Assembly: GCF_023856365.1 (NCBI RefSeq) | Contig: NC_064549.1 | Location: 8,077,608 to 8,141,607, forward strand | Length of the DNA stretch: 64,000 nt | From: Brienomyrus brachyistius | Taxonomy: Eukaryota > Chordata > Actinopteri > Osteoglossiformes > Mormyridae | Direction of reading: 5' to 3' | Shown: one piece after another, positions 1 through 11,417 of the stretch | Layout: every line of letters begins with the position of its first letter | How positions within the stretch are numbered: the first letter of the stretch is position 1 | The notes under the pieces: model-generated | Told to the model about the DNA's origin: nothing | The model's input: the letters and a program-made list of their open reading frames with translations, nothing else | Database searches by the model: none | Position numbers and translations under genes: made by a program

Positions 1-2295
1 CTTCAGTGGTCCATTTCTCAAACTACCAAGACTATTTCTGGCTAAAATTAAATGTGTTAGATTTGTGTTGTATTCAAATGTGCTCTCCTCCATATTTTCT
101 GTTGTTGTGATGTTATCTGGACTTAAAGTGGTAAGGAGGTTGTCATCCAAATGGAGTACCTGAAGATTTTGAAGATTTTTAAGCAAACCAGCTGGGAGCC
201 TTTCTACCTTGTTCATATTGAGTGATAGCTCTTTCAGACTCCTGAGGCTGAGGAATAAGGTGTGTTGGAGGATGTTTAAGAGATTGTCGTTGAGTTTAAG
301 CGTCCTGAGATTGCTCAAGTCTTGAAAGATGAAGGCGGGAAGACTGCTAAAGTAATTATGCTCTAACCGCAACTCCAAGAGGTTAACGGTTTTATTGAAA
401 ATATTAGGGGGCAATTCAGAGATTTTGTTAAATTGCAACTGAAGATCCTTTAGCATTGTCAGGTTGCCCAACAAAGTGTCTGGCAGAAAGCTTAGCTTAT
501 TATGGTTAAGCTTCAGCCTTTCTAGTTTGTTCTGGTCTTGGAATGAATCAGAAGGAAGGAACTGAATCTGATTAAAACTGAGATCCAATCTGCCCAGCTG
601 AAACAGTCCTTCTAGGGCTCGCCCGGCTATGCTTATGAGGTTATTATTGCTTACATCCAGGGTCTGTAGTGACCGAAGATTTGCAAAGGCACTTTCTGGG
701 ATGCTAGTGAGAAGGTTTTTTTGGAGATACAGGTTCTGGAGATGGGGGGCATCCTCGAGAGCAGCAGTCGGAACAGATGCTAACTTATTGTTGCTAAGGT
801 CCAGATAACGCAAGCTTACACAACCCTTCAGTGTTCCATTGCTCAAGTTATTGAGCTTGTTTTTGGACAAAATTAATTTAGTCAGAGCTGTCGTTTTGTC
901 AAACATGGCATTTTCCAGTCCATCTAAACTGGTTACTACTTGACCAGTGTCGACTGGTTTTAGAGCGGTCAAAACATTTTTGTCCAAATCAAGTAACTTA
1001 AGATTGTGCAGGTCTTTAAGTAACCCTGCTGGGAACCTCTTTATCTTATTTGTATTTAGGTAAAGCTCTTTCAGGCTCCTGAGGCCAGTGAATAGTTCGG
1101 GGTGGAGGATAGATAAGAGATTGTCGTTGAGTTTCAGGATTCTGAGTTTTTTCAAGTTTTGGAATATGGTGGCAGGTAGAGAGCTAATATTGTTGTGGTC
1201 CAGCTGCAACTCCTTTAGGTGTTTTGTTTTCCAAAAAATGTCAGGGGGAATGTCAGAGATTTTGTTATGCTCCAGCTGAAGTTCCTTTAACAGTGTCAGG
1301 TGGTCAAATAAACCATTGGGCAGAATTTTCAATTCGTTGTGAAAAAGTTCTAATACCTCCAACTTTCCTTGATCCTTGAATGTGCCAAAATGAAGAAACT
1401 GAAGTTTATTGAAACTGAGTTCCAGAATACCCAGTTTAAACAAACCTCTAAAGGCTTCGTCAGCTATATTACCCAGACGATTATTACTTAGATCCAAGGT
1501 CTGCAGTGACCCTAGACTTGTAAAGGCATTCTTTGGAATACTGGTGATACGGTTCTTATGGAGATAGAGACTTTCAAGTTGTGGGGTATCCTTGAGAGCA
1601 GCCACTGGTATAGACGTTAACTGATTGCTGCTAAGGTCCAGGTGACATAAGCTCACAGCACCCCTCAGTGATCCATTTGTCAAGGTCCTGAGTTTGTTCA
1701 TAGACAAAACTAATTTTCTCAAATTAGTGGCATTCTCAAACACGCCCTCCTGCAGCTCGTCTATGACATTGCCACTGAGATGAAGTACAGAAAGTTGAGA
1801 GGCACCATCCAGTGCCCCGGAGTACAGACTGTGGATCTGGTTCAGGCTAAGAATGAGTGTTGACAGGTTCTGCAATCCCTGAAGAGAACCAGACGGCAGA
1901 GTCTGAATGTCATTATCGCTGAGATCCAGCAGAGTAAGCTGAGAAATGTTGAAATATTGCTGCCGGACTGGGAAAAATGCTTTCAAACCATTAGTCTTAA
2001 GAAAAAGCTTTGAGAGAGCCCTCATCTCTGGAAAGACAAAGCTGGACAATATCGAAGTGTTGAGTTTGTTCTTCGTAAGATCCAAAACCTCCACTTCGTC
2101 CAGTCCGTGGTTTGGCAGAGAATGGATTATGTTGTTAGAAAGGTAAAGATGTCTGGTTCCAGGTGGTAGGGGTGGGATCTCTGTGAGCCCTTGGTCTTGA
2201 CAGATGACAGTGAAGTTTTCTACACATTTACACTGATTAGGGCAACCTACTACCACTGGGGCTAGAGCCAGGATAACACTCAGGATTTCCAACAT
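1..2295 (-). CDS. Extracellular leucine-rich-repeat protein, N-terminal 765 codons (partial, runs off left edge)
   Basis: Reading the minus strand from an ATG at 2295, the frame stays open for 765 codons to base 1 with no stop. It starts with a hydrophobic signal peptide (MLEILSVILALAPVVVG), then an LRRNT-like cysteine cap (CPNQCKC, next Cys eight residues on), then more than 25 LRRs of the 24-residue LxxLxLxxNxL type. N-glycosylation sequons (NFT, NIS, NLS, NAT, NGS) fit a secreted or membrane protein. A block of about 277 residues is tandemly repeated: unit starts fall near residues 186, 465 and 740, the last cut by the window edge. No LRRCT, transmembrane segment or stop is visible, so membrane anchoring is unknown. 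The family (LRRC15, CPN2, IGFALS or Slit-like proteins) binds protein ligands through the LRR arc. The exact orthologue is not recognised, so no symbol is given. The whole visible protein is in one exon. Confidence 0.9.
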   Translation of the reverse strand, partial: MLEILSVILALAPVVVGCPNQCKCVENFTVICQDQGLTEIPPLPPGTRHLYLSNNIIHSLPNHGLDEVEVLDLTKNKLNTSILSSFVFPEMRALSKLFLKTNGLKAFFPVRQQYFNISQLTLLDLSDNDIQTLPSGSLQGLQNLSTLILSLNQIHSLYSGALDGASQLSVLHLSGNVIDELQEGVFENATNLRKLVLSMNKLRTLTNGSLRGAVSLCHLDLSSNQLTSIPVAALKDTPQLESLYLHKNRITSIPKNAFTSLGSLQTLDLSNNRLGNIADEAFRGLFKLGILELSFNKLQFLHFGTFKDQGKLEVLELFHNELKILPNGLFDHLTLLKELQLEHNKISDIPPDIFWKTKHLKELQLDHNNISSLPATIFQNLKKLRILKLNDNLLSILHPELFTGLRSLKELYLNTNKIKRFPAGLLKDLHNLKLLDLDKNVLTALKPVDTGQVVTSLDGLENAMFDKTTALTKLILSKNKLNNLSNGTLKGCVSLRYLDLSNNKLASVPTAALEDAPHLQNLYLQKNLLTSIPESAFANLRSLQTLDVSNNNLISIAGRALEGLFQLGRLDLSFNQIQFLPSDSFQDQNKLERLKLNHNKLSFLPDTLLGNLTMLKDLQLQFNKISELPPNIFNKTVNLLELRLEHNYFSSLPAFIFQDLSNLRTLKLNDNLLNILQHTLFLSLRSLKELSLNMNKVERLPAGLLKNLQNLQVLHLDDNLLTTLSPDNITTTENMEESTFEYNTNLTHLILARNSLGSLRNGPLK

Positions 2296-2330
2296 GATCA
2301 AGCACTGCAAAGAAAGAACAGGGTAATTTT
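2296..2330 (-). promoter_or_regulatory. Splice acceptor in the 5' UTR of the LRR gene
   Basis: Read on the minus strand, a pyrimidine tract (ctgttctttctttgcag) ends in AG at 2306-2305, nine bases before the LRR gene's ATG. This is a strong 3' splice site. It implies at least one untranslated exon to the right, so the true promoter of the LRR gene is upstream in the 2.3-15 kb interval and not directly next to the ATG. The untranslated exon itself could not be identified. Confidence 0.7.
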
Positions 2331-3187
2331 AGAAAAGAACAGAACAATATAGTTAATCCCTACATCCGTCTTCCAACCTCTTAGCCAGTATGAGGGGGGT
2401 GTGGAGTCCATCTTAGAGTACATAAGGCACAAGGAAAGCATACACACTAGTTGGGATGGAGTATAATTAAATTAACTCAATTTCATTTCCATTCGTTTTA
2501 CACCGTTGTCCTGTTTTCTTTATTAATGTACAATGTTTGACTTGGGTAAAGCTAAAGCAATAATTCTGTTTATGTGGATAATCATCCTACAACACTGGTT
2601 ATTCAGCTCAGAAGACAACTGCTATATTTCCATTTAACGTATTATTTTTATACCAATAGATAATGTCCTATCATTAACGTAAATTCAGTTGTCATCGTTT
2701 TTAATAGAGCACAGTACATATCAATGTACTAAATGCAAATTCTGTTTGCACTGCAGTTGTGCCCAGCCTAGACAGTAAGGATGCATCAGTTGCATTTTCG
2801 CCAATAAAAACAATCCCATGGATCAGATATTGCTCTGTGAACATCGTTATAGGACAGAAAAATAGGGCAATACGCAAACAGCAGTGCTGTGCTCTAGAAC
2901 TTGTGGATTAACTTGCTTGCGTACTTGTGGCGTTCTAGTTCATTTCAACAGGCATGCTCAGGCGGTGGCATCTTGGGGTTGGTCACGTATGGAAGCCTTC
3001 ATTAGCGATAAATCAGGCTAGCTACTTCTGTTCCTAAGGACAAAATTGAATTTCTATTAGCTAAACGTAGCTGTTTTATCGCCACCGAGCCTGTAAAAGG
3101 GAGAACCGACTGGTGTTCTAGACATTGAGTATTGTATGCATCACAGCCGCTGGTTCAGCTTTTGTGTTGTTTTTTTTAAGCATTGGA

Positions 3188-3190
<3 letters not shown>

Positions 3191-3225
<35 letters not shown>

Positions 3226-3234
3226 CACACACAC
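3191..3234. repeat. (CA)n microsatellite
   Basis: Uninterrupted CA dinucleotides apart from one CG step near 3219. Typical of fish intergenic DNA. Confidence 0.95.
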
Positions 3235-3285
3235 TGTCACCCCTGTCAGCCACCGTCACTAATTCTGTGGGGGAACACTTCAGAA

Positions 3286-3570
3286 ATTAAGGGTGTAACG
3301 GTTCTGAAACCGAGACCGAAACCGTGATACGAATGTTTACAATGTCGTATGGTGGTTCCAAAAGACGGAACCGCGATATCCCCCCAAAACAGCCTATTGA
3401 GCTGCCATTATGTTACTAACATTACAAAAGTCATTATTCATTTCACAGTTAACGCTATAACACATGAAAATGACAAAACTATTATTCTATTTTAAATAAC
3501 TACAAGCCATAAATTTTGTAAATATTATGTATTACTAGGGCTGTGATGGTACACGTATTCCTCGTGTATT
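3286..3570. mobile_element. Possible hAT-like terminal fragments (GGGTGTAACGGTTC / GTGATGGTACACGTATTC)
   Basis: A stretch beginning GGGTGTAACGGTTC and one at 3540 beginning GGGCTGTGATGGTACACG resemble each other and the stretch at 60237 (GGGGTGTAACAGTTC). Such GGTGTAACGGT starts are familiar from teleost hAT-type repeats, from general recall only. No target duplication or transposase was found, so class and limits are tentative. Confidence 0.35.
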
Positions 3571-4809
3571 GTTACTATTTCACGTTTTTTTTTGTATTTT
3601 GAAATTACTTATATTTTAATTCAATACATTCTGTCATGCCAGTGTTTTGAATTTTTTGTGTTACATTTAATGAGCAAGTATTTCTAATTCGTAAGAACTT
3701 TTTGATGCATTTGTACCCATCTCCGGCTGATATAAAAAACAGAATAGGTAACACATTAGGTAAAGCTACGTAATCTTTAAGGCGTCCTTTCCATTATTAC
3801 AGCTAAACAATAAAATAAAATAAAACACATACTGAACATAATGGTTTATCATGTGTCTTTAAAAGAAAATGCAAGATCCATCTGAGGTCCAAGCCTACAT
3901 CTGTAATAAAACCAATTTCCAATATAGTTCTCAATTACTTGCTTATTTAAATTTTATGTACTATTAAGCATATCTGGTAAGTATAAGATGACATTGCTAC
4001 AACACTGTCTGCTAAAAGGAAAAAACATTCACATAATAAATGAATTATAACTTAACAACAAATATATTACATTAAGCAGTCCAGAAAAAAGAAATAGTCA
4101 AATATGTATACATGAATGCCAACCACTACCATGCCAGGTATTACCAAGTGACACAACTTCGTACTTGATACACAGTTATGGAACATAGATAGGTAGATAT
4201 TACCACTCACCGAGGCTGATGTCAAGCAAGGTCTGAACAAAATTAAAATGCATTTTACACTGCATAAGTTGGTCAAAAACCACTTTTAGCACGACAGGAA
4301 ATAACGTTGACTGTGGAGGTTTTCTTAGAATGCTGGACGAAAACCCCTAGTCTGCAAAATACCTGCGGATGTGAAGCACTCAACCTATTAAATTCTCAAT
4401 CTGTGTCAAATTCATGCTTTCGTGCTACTTATTAATGAAAACCTTGCAGGACTGTCATAGTAGAAAACATAATCGATAAGAGTGCCTAGAAGCCAAAAAG
4501 ATGGGGAATTTCATATAAATTTGCTTTTCAAAATTGCAGCAATATCTATATAATTGTTTTGTAGGCCCAGCTCACCACTTTCATTGTGTTTGTGGGACAG
4601 GAAGAATAAGCTTTAAGTGACATGAGGTTTTCTTAAGGTTTGCAGAACAGCTAGCTGATCTAGAGTGATTAGTTATATTCATGACCTTTACATTTGCTGT
4701 TTGATTTGAGGTTTCTCAAAGTGACTGTGTTGCTCCCTGAGTCTCTAAGACGAGCCTCGGTCCAAACAAACAGCTCCACATTTGTAGGTTTAATGAATCA
4801 CTGATAGTG

Positions 4810-4974
4810 CACTGTCAAAAAAACTCTTACATTAATGTTGTGTGTACCTTGGAGATGTTTCTCAGGGTTCATTTCTGTGATTACCTACAGCTAAAGGTAC
4901 AACTGGCAGAACCTAGAGGGTACAGCCCCAGTGACAAGCACAGGTACAAGTTGGTACTCTTTTTTCTGACAGTG
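4810..4974. mobile_element. Short inverted-terminal element, CACTGTCA family (copy 1)
   Basis: Left end cactgtcaaaaaaactct and right end actcttttttctgacagtg are inverted copies, giving a 165-bp nonautonomous DNA element. The inner part contains the segment gggtacagccccagtgacaag, which recurs at about 5188-5207. No matching target duplication flanks it. CACTG-type ends suggest CACTA/EnSpm affinity but this is inference. Confidence 0.6.
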
Positions 4975-5130
4975 TACAAGATTGGCTTAGTGACCCAGTG
5001 GGTAGCACTGTGTCCTCACACCTCCAGCACTGTAAGACAAAGGGTGCAGCCCTGCTACAGTTTTGTTCCCCAAAGCATAAGCAACATTAACATGCCCCAA
5101 TAGTACAAAAATGAGTCATCAGAGTCTATT
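4975..5130 (+). repeat. SINE-like head fragment between two CACTGTCA elements
   Basis: Contains cccagtgggtagcactgtg followed by cctcacacctccag, the recognisable head of the dispersed tRNA-like SINE seen in many other places in the window, here without its tail. Confidence 0.45.
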
Positions 5131-5255
5131 TCGGTACCTTAAAAGGTACATGTACCAACAGCTAAGTTAGCATTGGCAGACCCTTCAGGGTACAGCCCCG
5201 GTGACAAGTAATTATACCGTCAAACGTACAAATTGGCACTTTTCTTCTGACAGTG
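5131..5255. mobile_element. CACTGTCA-family element, right half (copy 2)
   Basis: Carries ggtacagccccggtgacaag-like internal sequence and ends ttttcttctgacagtg, matching the right half of the 4810-4974 element at close spacing. Its left terminus is not found, so it is a truncated second copy or the outer end of a nested insertion. Confidence 0.5.
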
Positions 5256-5444
5256 AGGACGCTCTGTTGTATGAGATTACATCAGAGTTCTCCAGTTCTA
5301 GTCCTGGAAGGCCAGTCTGCAAATTTCTCTGTTTAAACTGTGCTGCAGACTGGGGAACCATAGCTCACACACACTCACGTGTTTGTGCGGGTTTGAGTAA
5401 CTAAACTGATTTTAAGCTGTGGTTTATTTTCTTTATTTCATTTT

Positions 5445-5664
5445 GCCTTTATTTCGTGTAGCTGACCCTTTTGTCCAAAGTGATGCACGAGGCAGAAAGA
5501 ACTTTACCGCCAAATTAATTTGTCAGTTTAAGTCAGAGATGCTGTTTGTGAATATTTGTGCAGGAAAGTCACAAAACACGAGTAAAACATGCAAACCCAA
5601 CACACACAGAGCAGAGGAAGGATTTGAACCTCCGACAGAGGAAGTGTGAGAGAGTGGGGGTACC
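5445..5664 (-). repeat. Dispersed fish repeat ending in a tRNA-like 'gatttgaacctccgac' segment
   Basis: The segment ttttgtccaaagtgatgcac and the later gatttgaacctccgacag resemble the common fish repeat that contains a degraded tRNA T-arm-like sequence (GGTTCAAATC on the complement). No full boundaries or terminal duplication found. The frames it contains are not genes. Confidence 0.45.
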
Positions 5665-5853
5665 CACTAAGCCAGGGGTGGGCAATCTTATCCGCAAATG
5701 GCCAGGGTGTAAGCAGGTCAGCTGTTCACACCCAGATGTGAGGACTCTTCAGCCAATCAGTCTTCTGATTAATAATCCAATGAGGGAGATGCAGCGAAAA
5801 CCTGCAAACACACCGGCCCTTTGTGGACAAGATTGGCCACCCCTGCACTAAAC
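5665..5853. mobile_element. hAT-type MITE with target-site duplication
   Basis: A 173-bp element (5673-5845) begins CAGGGGTGGGCAATCTTATC and ends GATTGGCCACCCCTG, near-perfect inverted termini. It is flanked by cactaagc on the left (5665-5672) and cactaaac on the right (5846-5853): an 8-bp duplication with one mismatch. CAG...CTG ends plus 8-bp duplications are diagnostic of the hAT superfamily. It has no coding capacity and would need a transposase in trans. Confidence 0.85.
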
Positions 5854-6989
5854 CATGGTACTTCCAGCTTCAAGCTACTTTTACCCAAGCGATTTAGAAT
5901 TATGACCATGACCTGCCAAAGCTCCCCCTCCACCCATCTTATATCTGGGGGGGCGGGGGGGGGGGGAGCCTATCCCAAGCATCACAGAGCACAGCTACAC
6001 CCTGAACAGTCACAAGCCTTTCCTGTGTTATTAGATTCTACATGTGTGAATGGGATATTTCTGTTTGTAGGTGAACAGTACGTCTCACGGAATTTAGCCC
6101 ACAAATAAATGTAGAACCCGGAAATAGAACTTATATGACATTTATAATAAAACATAAGATGTATAACAAATAAGACATTTAGCTGCTTAATTCTGAAGCT
6201 TTTAAATATGCAATTACGATCTAAAATTCCCTGTTGTATTCCCTTTTGATTTTGTGTATATAGTAGAATGTTCACTTTTATGATTTTAGCTTGTGAAGTC
6301 AAATAGGGCCAAAGCAGAATTGTTCATTTTGTCAAAGAGGGCAGCTGGAAACCCCAGTTAAGGACATAGTGTATGTTAGTTCTTTCCTCATTACTCTGCC
6401 ATTTGTTATCCTTATTTGTTTATTTCTGCTCATATTTGATTTGCAGTATTTCCGGATGTCGGAATACTTATTTAGCTAGGGCCAAGTCTGGGGTAGGCAT
6501 CTGTGCTCTTGTGTGCTGTTATTTCTGGCATCGTGACGAAGGTGCCTCCCTGCCGTGTCCCCAGACTCACTGCAACAATGCATGAAAATAAGCTTGTATG
6601 GATGATGGATGGATGCATGGCCATAGATTATGGGGGGGTGGGGGGTTGTAACTCCCCAAATAATCAGAACCCCCCCCCCCTTCCCAAATAATCATATTGT
6701 CATGATGAATAGGTGGAGACCTCAATCCCCCAGTGTTCAATCCAAAGTCACACCCTTGGCTGAATGTATCCTATTTGACAGCGGTATTGTTTCTTACTGT
6801 CATTTATAAAAGTTCAGTACTAATTAGCTAAGGCTAAGGAGAAGAACCTGGAAGGTCCCCACTATGTTGGGGAGGGGGGCATTTCAGTGACAAACCAAAG
6901 TCAGGAAGCTGTGTTATGGAGTCTCTTCGCATACCTATCAACAATAGGGTTACTGGGGATGCAGAAAAAGTATGCACACCTATTCATAC

Positions 6990-7216
6990 TCATCCATCCA
7001 TCCATCCAACCATCAAGCCCATCCCAGGCAGCACAGTACACCCTGGATAGGATGCCATTCCATCACAGGGCACACTCATACAGAAACATATTCTATGAGC
7101 AATTACGAGAGACGTCAGTTAGCCGAACTGCATATCCTTGGATTGTGGGAGGAAATGTGTAACCTGCAGAGAACATGCAAATTCTTCACATGGAGCAGGA
7201 GTGGGAATGAGGCAAA
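6990..7216 (-). repeat. tRNA-like SINE copy, reverse orientation
   Basis: Starts with catccatccatcc (complement of the GATGG tail), then catcccaggcagcacagtac, accctggataggatgccattc and ggagaacatgcaaattcttc-like blocks in the order expected for the reverse complement of the SINE. Diverged. Confidence 0.6.
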
Positions 7217-7793
7217 ACTACCATTGTGCAACTAAATAAATTACATTTCCCAAACGCTTGATGGTCGTGTCTCCTTCCTTTGTCACAACTTGTCTTCTAT
7301 ACCAGAACTAATCTTAAAAGTTACAGGTGCGGTAAAGTTACTAAATCTTTCACTCGGACCTTAGTATGGACATTAACCTGTGCTGTGGGACATTGTTCCA
7401 TCCCCTGTTCAGGGCAGCTACTGGCCGTTAGCTGTGCCTGGTTAGCGGAGTTGACTTTCAGGCCTACCCTGAGGATGCTGAGTGGTGATGATCGCCCCCT
7501 GCTGGTGCACAGTGGATTACCAGTGGGCTTTTGCTTCGCAGTACTATTATGGCGTAACTGATCATGAAATGGACCATGTAACCTTACCCTGAAACAGAAG
7601 TAGCTGCCTCCAAATCTTAGTTATATTTATTTTTAGTAGTAGTACTATTATCATAATATTTAATTATTATTACTACTGCGTTTATTATTACTATTTACTA
7701 TTACTCTTGCTTGTCGTTATTACTATTATTGCTGTGTGTCATGTCTCCTCACACTGAACCACCGAATCTCATGGCCTGTGTGAACATATTGCA

Positions 7794-7843
<50 letters not shown>

Positions 7844-7854
7844 TATATATTTAC

Positions 7855-7905
<51 letters not shown>
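7794..7905. repeat. Compound (TG)n(TA)n(CA)n(TA)n microsatellite
   Basis: About 110 bases of alternating pyrimidine-purine dinucleotides: GT, then TA, then CA, then a long pure TA tract. Open frames across it (poly Ile-Tyr) are artefacts. Such tracts form Z-DNA or cruciforms and vary in length between individuals. Confidence 0.95.
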
Positions 7906-7910
<5 letters not shown>

Positions 7911-8535
7911 TTATGTATATAAAATTTTCTAATGCCCCTTCTTACTGTGCTCTTACGTTGTGTGTATTGTCTAATCCTGGGTATAATCTGTCAGCGTTTT
8001 CTTTCCAGGTGTCAGTCATGGTTGCCAATCTCTCATCACATGTGGTTTCTGTGCATCTTCTTTCCAAGTTTGCCCTTTTCTTAGGTGGCGTATTGTATCT
8101 TCTTTCGTGGTTTTGGTTAAGCTTTGCTTCATCTCTGTGCCTGTGGTCTTGGTTAGCCGGAATTCCACAGCTACTGTGTCGCACAGCCAGCGTCTTATCT
8201 GGGGTTTGATGTGTTTGTACTTAAGTCACATCACCTGGTTCCTGTGCCGCGGTTTCTCTTATGCTCCATGCTTGAGTTCACTTCTCATGCACCTCATCCT
8301 GGAGCAGCTCATCCAGCCGGCGGCCACAAGTCCCGCTGGTTACCTGTGTGCCGAGATCTCAGGGATCATAGGGCAGAAAACCAGAATTTCTGAATGGACA
8401 GTCAGGTTCAGAGTACTGTATTCTGGACTCACTTTGTTGGAGACGTGAATGCATGTGCTGTACCTGAACTTTCTGAATTGTAATAATGAGAGAAACAGAT
8501 TAAGGGAGGGATATAAAATCATTTTAAGCCACTAC

Positions 8536-8770
8536 AAACAACATAGAATGCTGTGAAGACCGCCTGTAAGAAGAAGGAAATATGCTACCACCAGGACATC
8601 GTAAAAATCAGGATGTCCCTCCAGATTAATTGACCAGGAAATAGAAAGCTTATCAGAGAGGCTACCAAGAGCCAAACAGCTGTCGTAAAGGAGTTGGAGA
8701 ATTTTATGGAAGTAACTGGCCACTCCTATCAGTTCACACAGTTCTTAGCTGTGGGGAAGCATGGAAAAAT
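8536..8770 (+). mobile_element. Possible decayed Tc1-like transposon fragment
   Basis: The run containing gagaggctaccaagagccaa and tgtggggaagcatgg resembles the 5' half of fish Tc1-like transposase genes, but no intact reading frame or terminal repeat is left. Assignment is from recall of the family and is weak. Confidence 0.3.
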
Positions 8771-9839
8771 TGAAACGATTTCATGCAAAAAAAAAAAAAA
8801 ATGTCAGCATTTTACATTTTGATACTGTGGAAAAATAACTTATTTAACAGAATAAAGAAACGCTTGAGGACTGGAGGATGAAACAAAGAATTTTACTGGC
8901 ACCCTTGACAGCTAATGGGCAGACGAGCCAAGCAAATAGACAAAAATAAATTGCTTTCTAGATAAAAATGAACAAAACAGAAAAGCCCGAGGGCCAGACC
9001 ATTGCTCCGGGTCTCCGTCATTCCATCATAAATCAAAATCTTACATAATAAACTTCTTCTCCTACATCCCACAAACAGGTAACCCGTGGGAAAATGTCAT
9101 GCTCAGAAGGAAGAAATGTTTTACCTTAATTCCAAAAAATATGCTAGTTACAAACCCACAACAGCACATTACCACATAAACACAGTAACTAATATCAAAC
9201 CTGTCGCAGCGTTATACCATGGGAATGTGTGTGATACTGGGGTTCTGGATAGAAGGGATATTTAATAGCTCAAAATACTGTATCTAAATATTTTGGTGCA
9301 AAACTTGCTGCCCTCTGCAAAAAAGCTAAAACAAAAGAACAATTTTTAATGCCAGCTGAATAAAGGAAAGCTTAATAAAGGAAGATCAATGTCCTGGGAT
9401 GTCAGAATTCACTCCTACAAAACAACAGTGGACTGATGGCTGTCCACATGTAACCCCTTCGTAATCTGAAGAAATGTGAACCTACAAAGAATAATGGGCT
9501 ACAATAGCAAAGATGAATACCTACCCAAACAATCTTACTGCTAGAATCAAACCAAAAAATGTTAAATGGCATGCGCACTTACGCAACTAAGGAAGTCAAT
9601 GTTTTAAATATATTTTTCAATGTGTTTTTTTCCTTAAAATGATCCATTGGTACATCGACCGCTGGCAGTGTGATGTCATCATTGGGCCCTGATTATACTA
9701 TCGGGAAAATTATGAGATTGAAACTGCATTTCTAACTGCAAAAAAAGGATGCATTGAATATAAATATGTAATGTTTTAATTACACCACAGGAGGGAGCCA
9801 AAACATCTTTTCTTATGAAATTTCATGTCTTTCAAAACC

Positions 9840-9960
9840 ATCTGTCCATCTATCTTCCAACTGCTTATCCTGAACAGGGTCATAGGGGGTCCTGGAGTAC
9901 ATCCCAGGCAGGATATGAACAAGGCTCTTGTATACCCTGGATGGGGTTCCAGTTCATCAC
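9840..9960 (-). repeat. tRNA-like SINE tail, reverse orientation
   Basis: Contains tgcttatcctgaacagggtc, ggtcctggagtacatcccag and accctggatggggttccag, the reverse complement of the SINE 3' region. It runs directly into the 35-bp minisatellite, which may have grown from its edge. Confidence 0.6.
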
Positions 9961-9980
9961 AGGATACATATACATAGGCT

Positions 9981-10145
9981 TATAATCACAATCAGGGTGT
10001 ACATACTGTATATGCAGAAATTTACTCACAATCGGGGTGTACATATACACAGGTATATACTCACAATCAGGGTGTACATATACACAGGTATATACTCACA
10101 ATCGGGGTGTACATATACACAGGCATATACTCACAATATACATAT
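9981..10145 (+). repeat. 35-bp minisatellite, about 4.7 copies
   Basis: Unit contains ctcacaatc(a/g)gggtgtac followed by atatacacagg. The ctcaca anchor recurs at 10025, 10060, 10095 and 10130, exactly 35 bases apart, with an earlier diverged copy near 9985. The open frame across it is simply the translated repeat (VHIHR/ILTIR) and is not treated as a gene. Confidence 0.9.
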
Positions 10146-11417
10146 ACAATGTAGATTTTGGGCCCCATGAAAGTATATCATATCGGGGCTCCAGCCCAGA
10201 CCAATCTAATTATGTTCCAACTACAGTCAGGGACCCCTGGAATCATCCTAACTGTCCTCCAGTTTTATGGAGTTCATAGTTAAACTACGGGCAATTTAGA
10301 GATACATATTAGCCTATTCCATGTCTGACTTATATTTACTTGTGTTTCTAATTAATACATTTTCCTTTTATAAATACCACCACAATTTCTACACAAGAAC
10401 TTGGCATTTGTTTTAGCAGATGATATGAGTTGAATGCCAGTTCCCATTAGCTAACGATAGCGATTTACATGAATATCTTTGTATTCAGAAGAGTCACACA
10501 AGGATGCCGCCTGGTTGACTGCCAGGAGACCTGTTGCAGTTATATCCCACTAGGGGGAGATAGTCAGCCGGCTAAGGAAACACCCGACAATCCCCCAGCA
10601 GGAGTTAAGGTTTGTGGCCTTTGGAGAGAGAGCTCTGGTCTGACCTGCTAAGCATGCTGTAACCCTCACCAGCTGAGGCTGTTTACAGATGAATCAATGG
10701 CTCCTTAATTATAGGTGGAACTCCATAAAACTGCAACCTGTAATACATAAACTGATATCAGAATGAATCCTTCAACTCTGGAACAGTGAGGCAATAATGC
10801 TACTATATTAATATAATCAGTGTCAAATATTGTGTTTTTTTTTTTAGATCATGCACGTGTATAATAATGATCGTGCTGAGAGTAAAACAGCAATAAAACT
10901 ACTTAAAACCCCAAGAAATGCTCTGGGGGGTATATGTGCAGTTCTGAATTCCATCGCAGGGGGGAGGCAAAATACAATTTTATTTATCAAGCTTTCTTTG
11001 AAAACTATTTCAAGCTAAAACAGTTTTCTGTATTTAAATTTTTTAATGATCGTCATAAAAATCTTCTATTCACCTGCAGAAACGGGGGACTATATCTATC
11101 TTAATGTTTTTATGTAATGTTTTCCTTATAAAGGAAATTTACAGTGAACTAAAATGATTAATATTCACACACATTGTGCAAAATGCTATTAAAAGGAAAA
11201 AATACAATCAGTAAAGAATAATATAATGTTAATATTTTAAACAGGTACATGCAGAAAGGGGGGTGAGCACCTTCCTGCTTTGTCCAAACTGTTTAATTAA
11301 TGTAAACTTGGCGTGAGCTGTAAAGGTACTGAGTGTCTTCCCTTGAACCTTAGACAACCTGAGCTTCCAGAAGGCACAGCACAGCCCTGATTATAAATAT
11401 ATAATAAAGGAAAACAT

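Noticed and set aside
7711..7932. Ile-Tyr-rich open frame
   Set aside because: Translation of a TA/CA microsatellite.
7942..8448. Frames on both strands in a relatively G/C-balanced stretch
   Set aside because: No recognisable domain, no coherent codon pattern and no splice context; cannot be supported as a gene.
9928..10279. Open frames with VHIHR/ILTIR repeats
   Set aside because: Translation of the 35-bp minisatellite, which has no stop in some phases because 35 shifts frame each unit.
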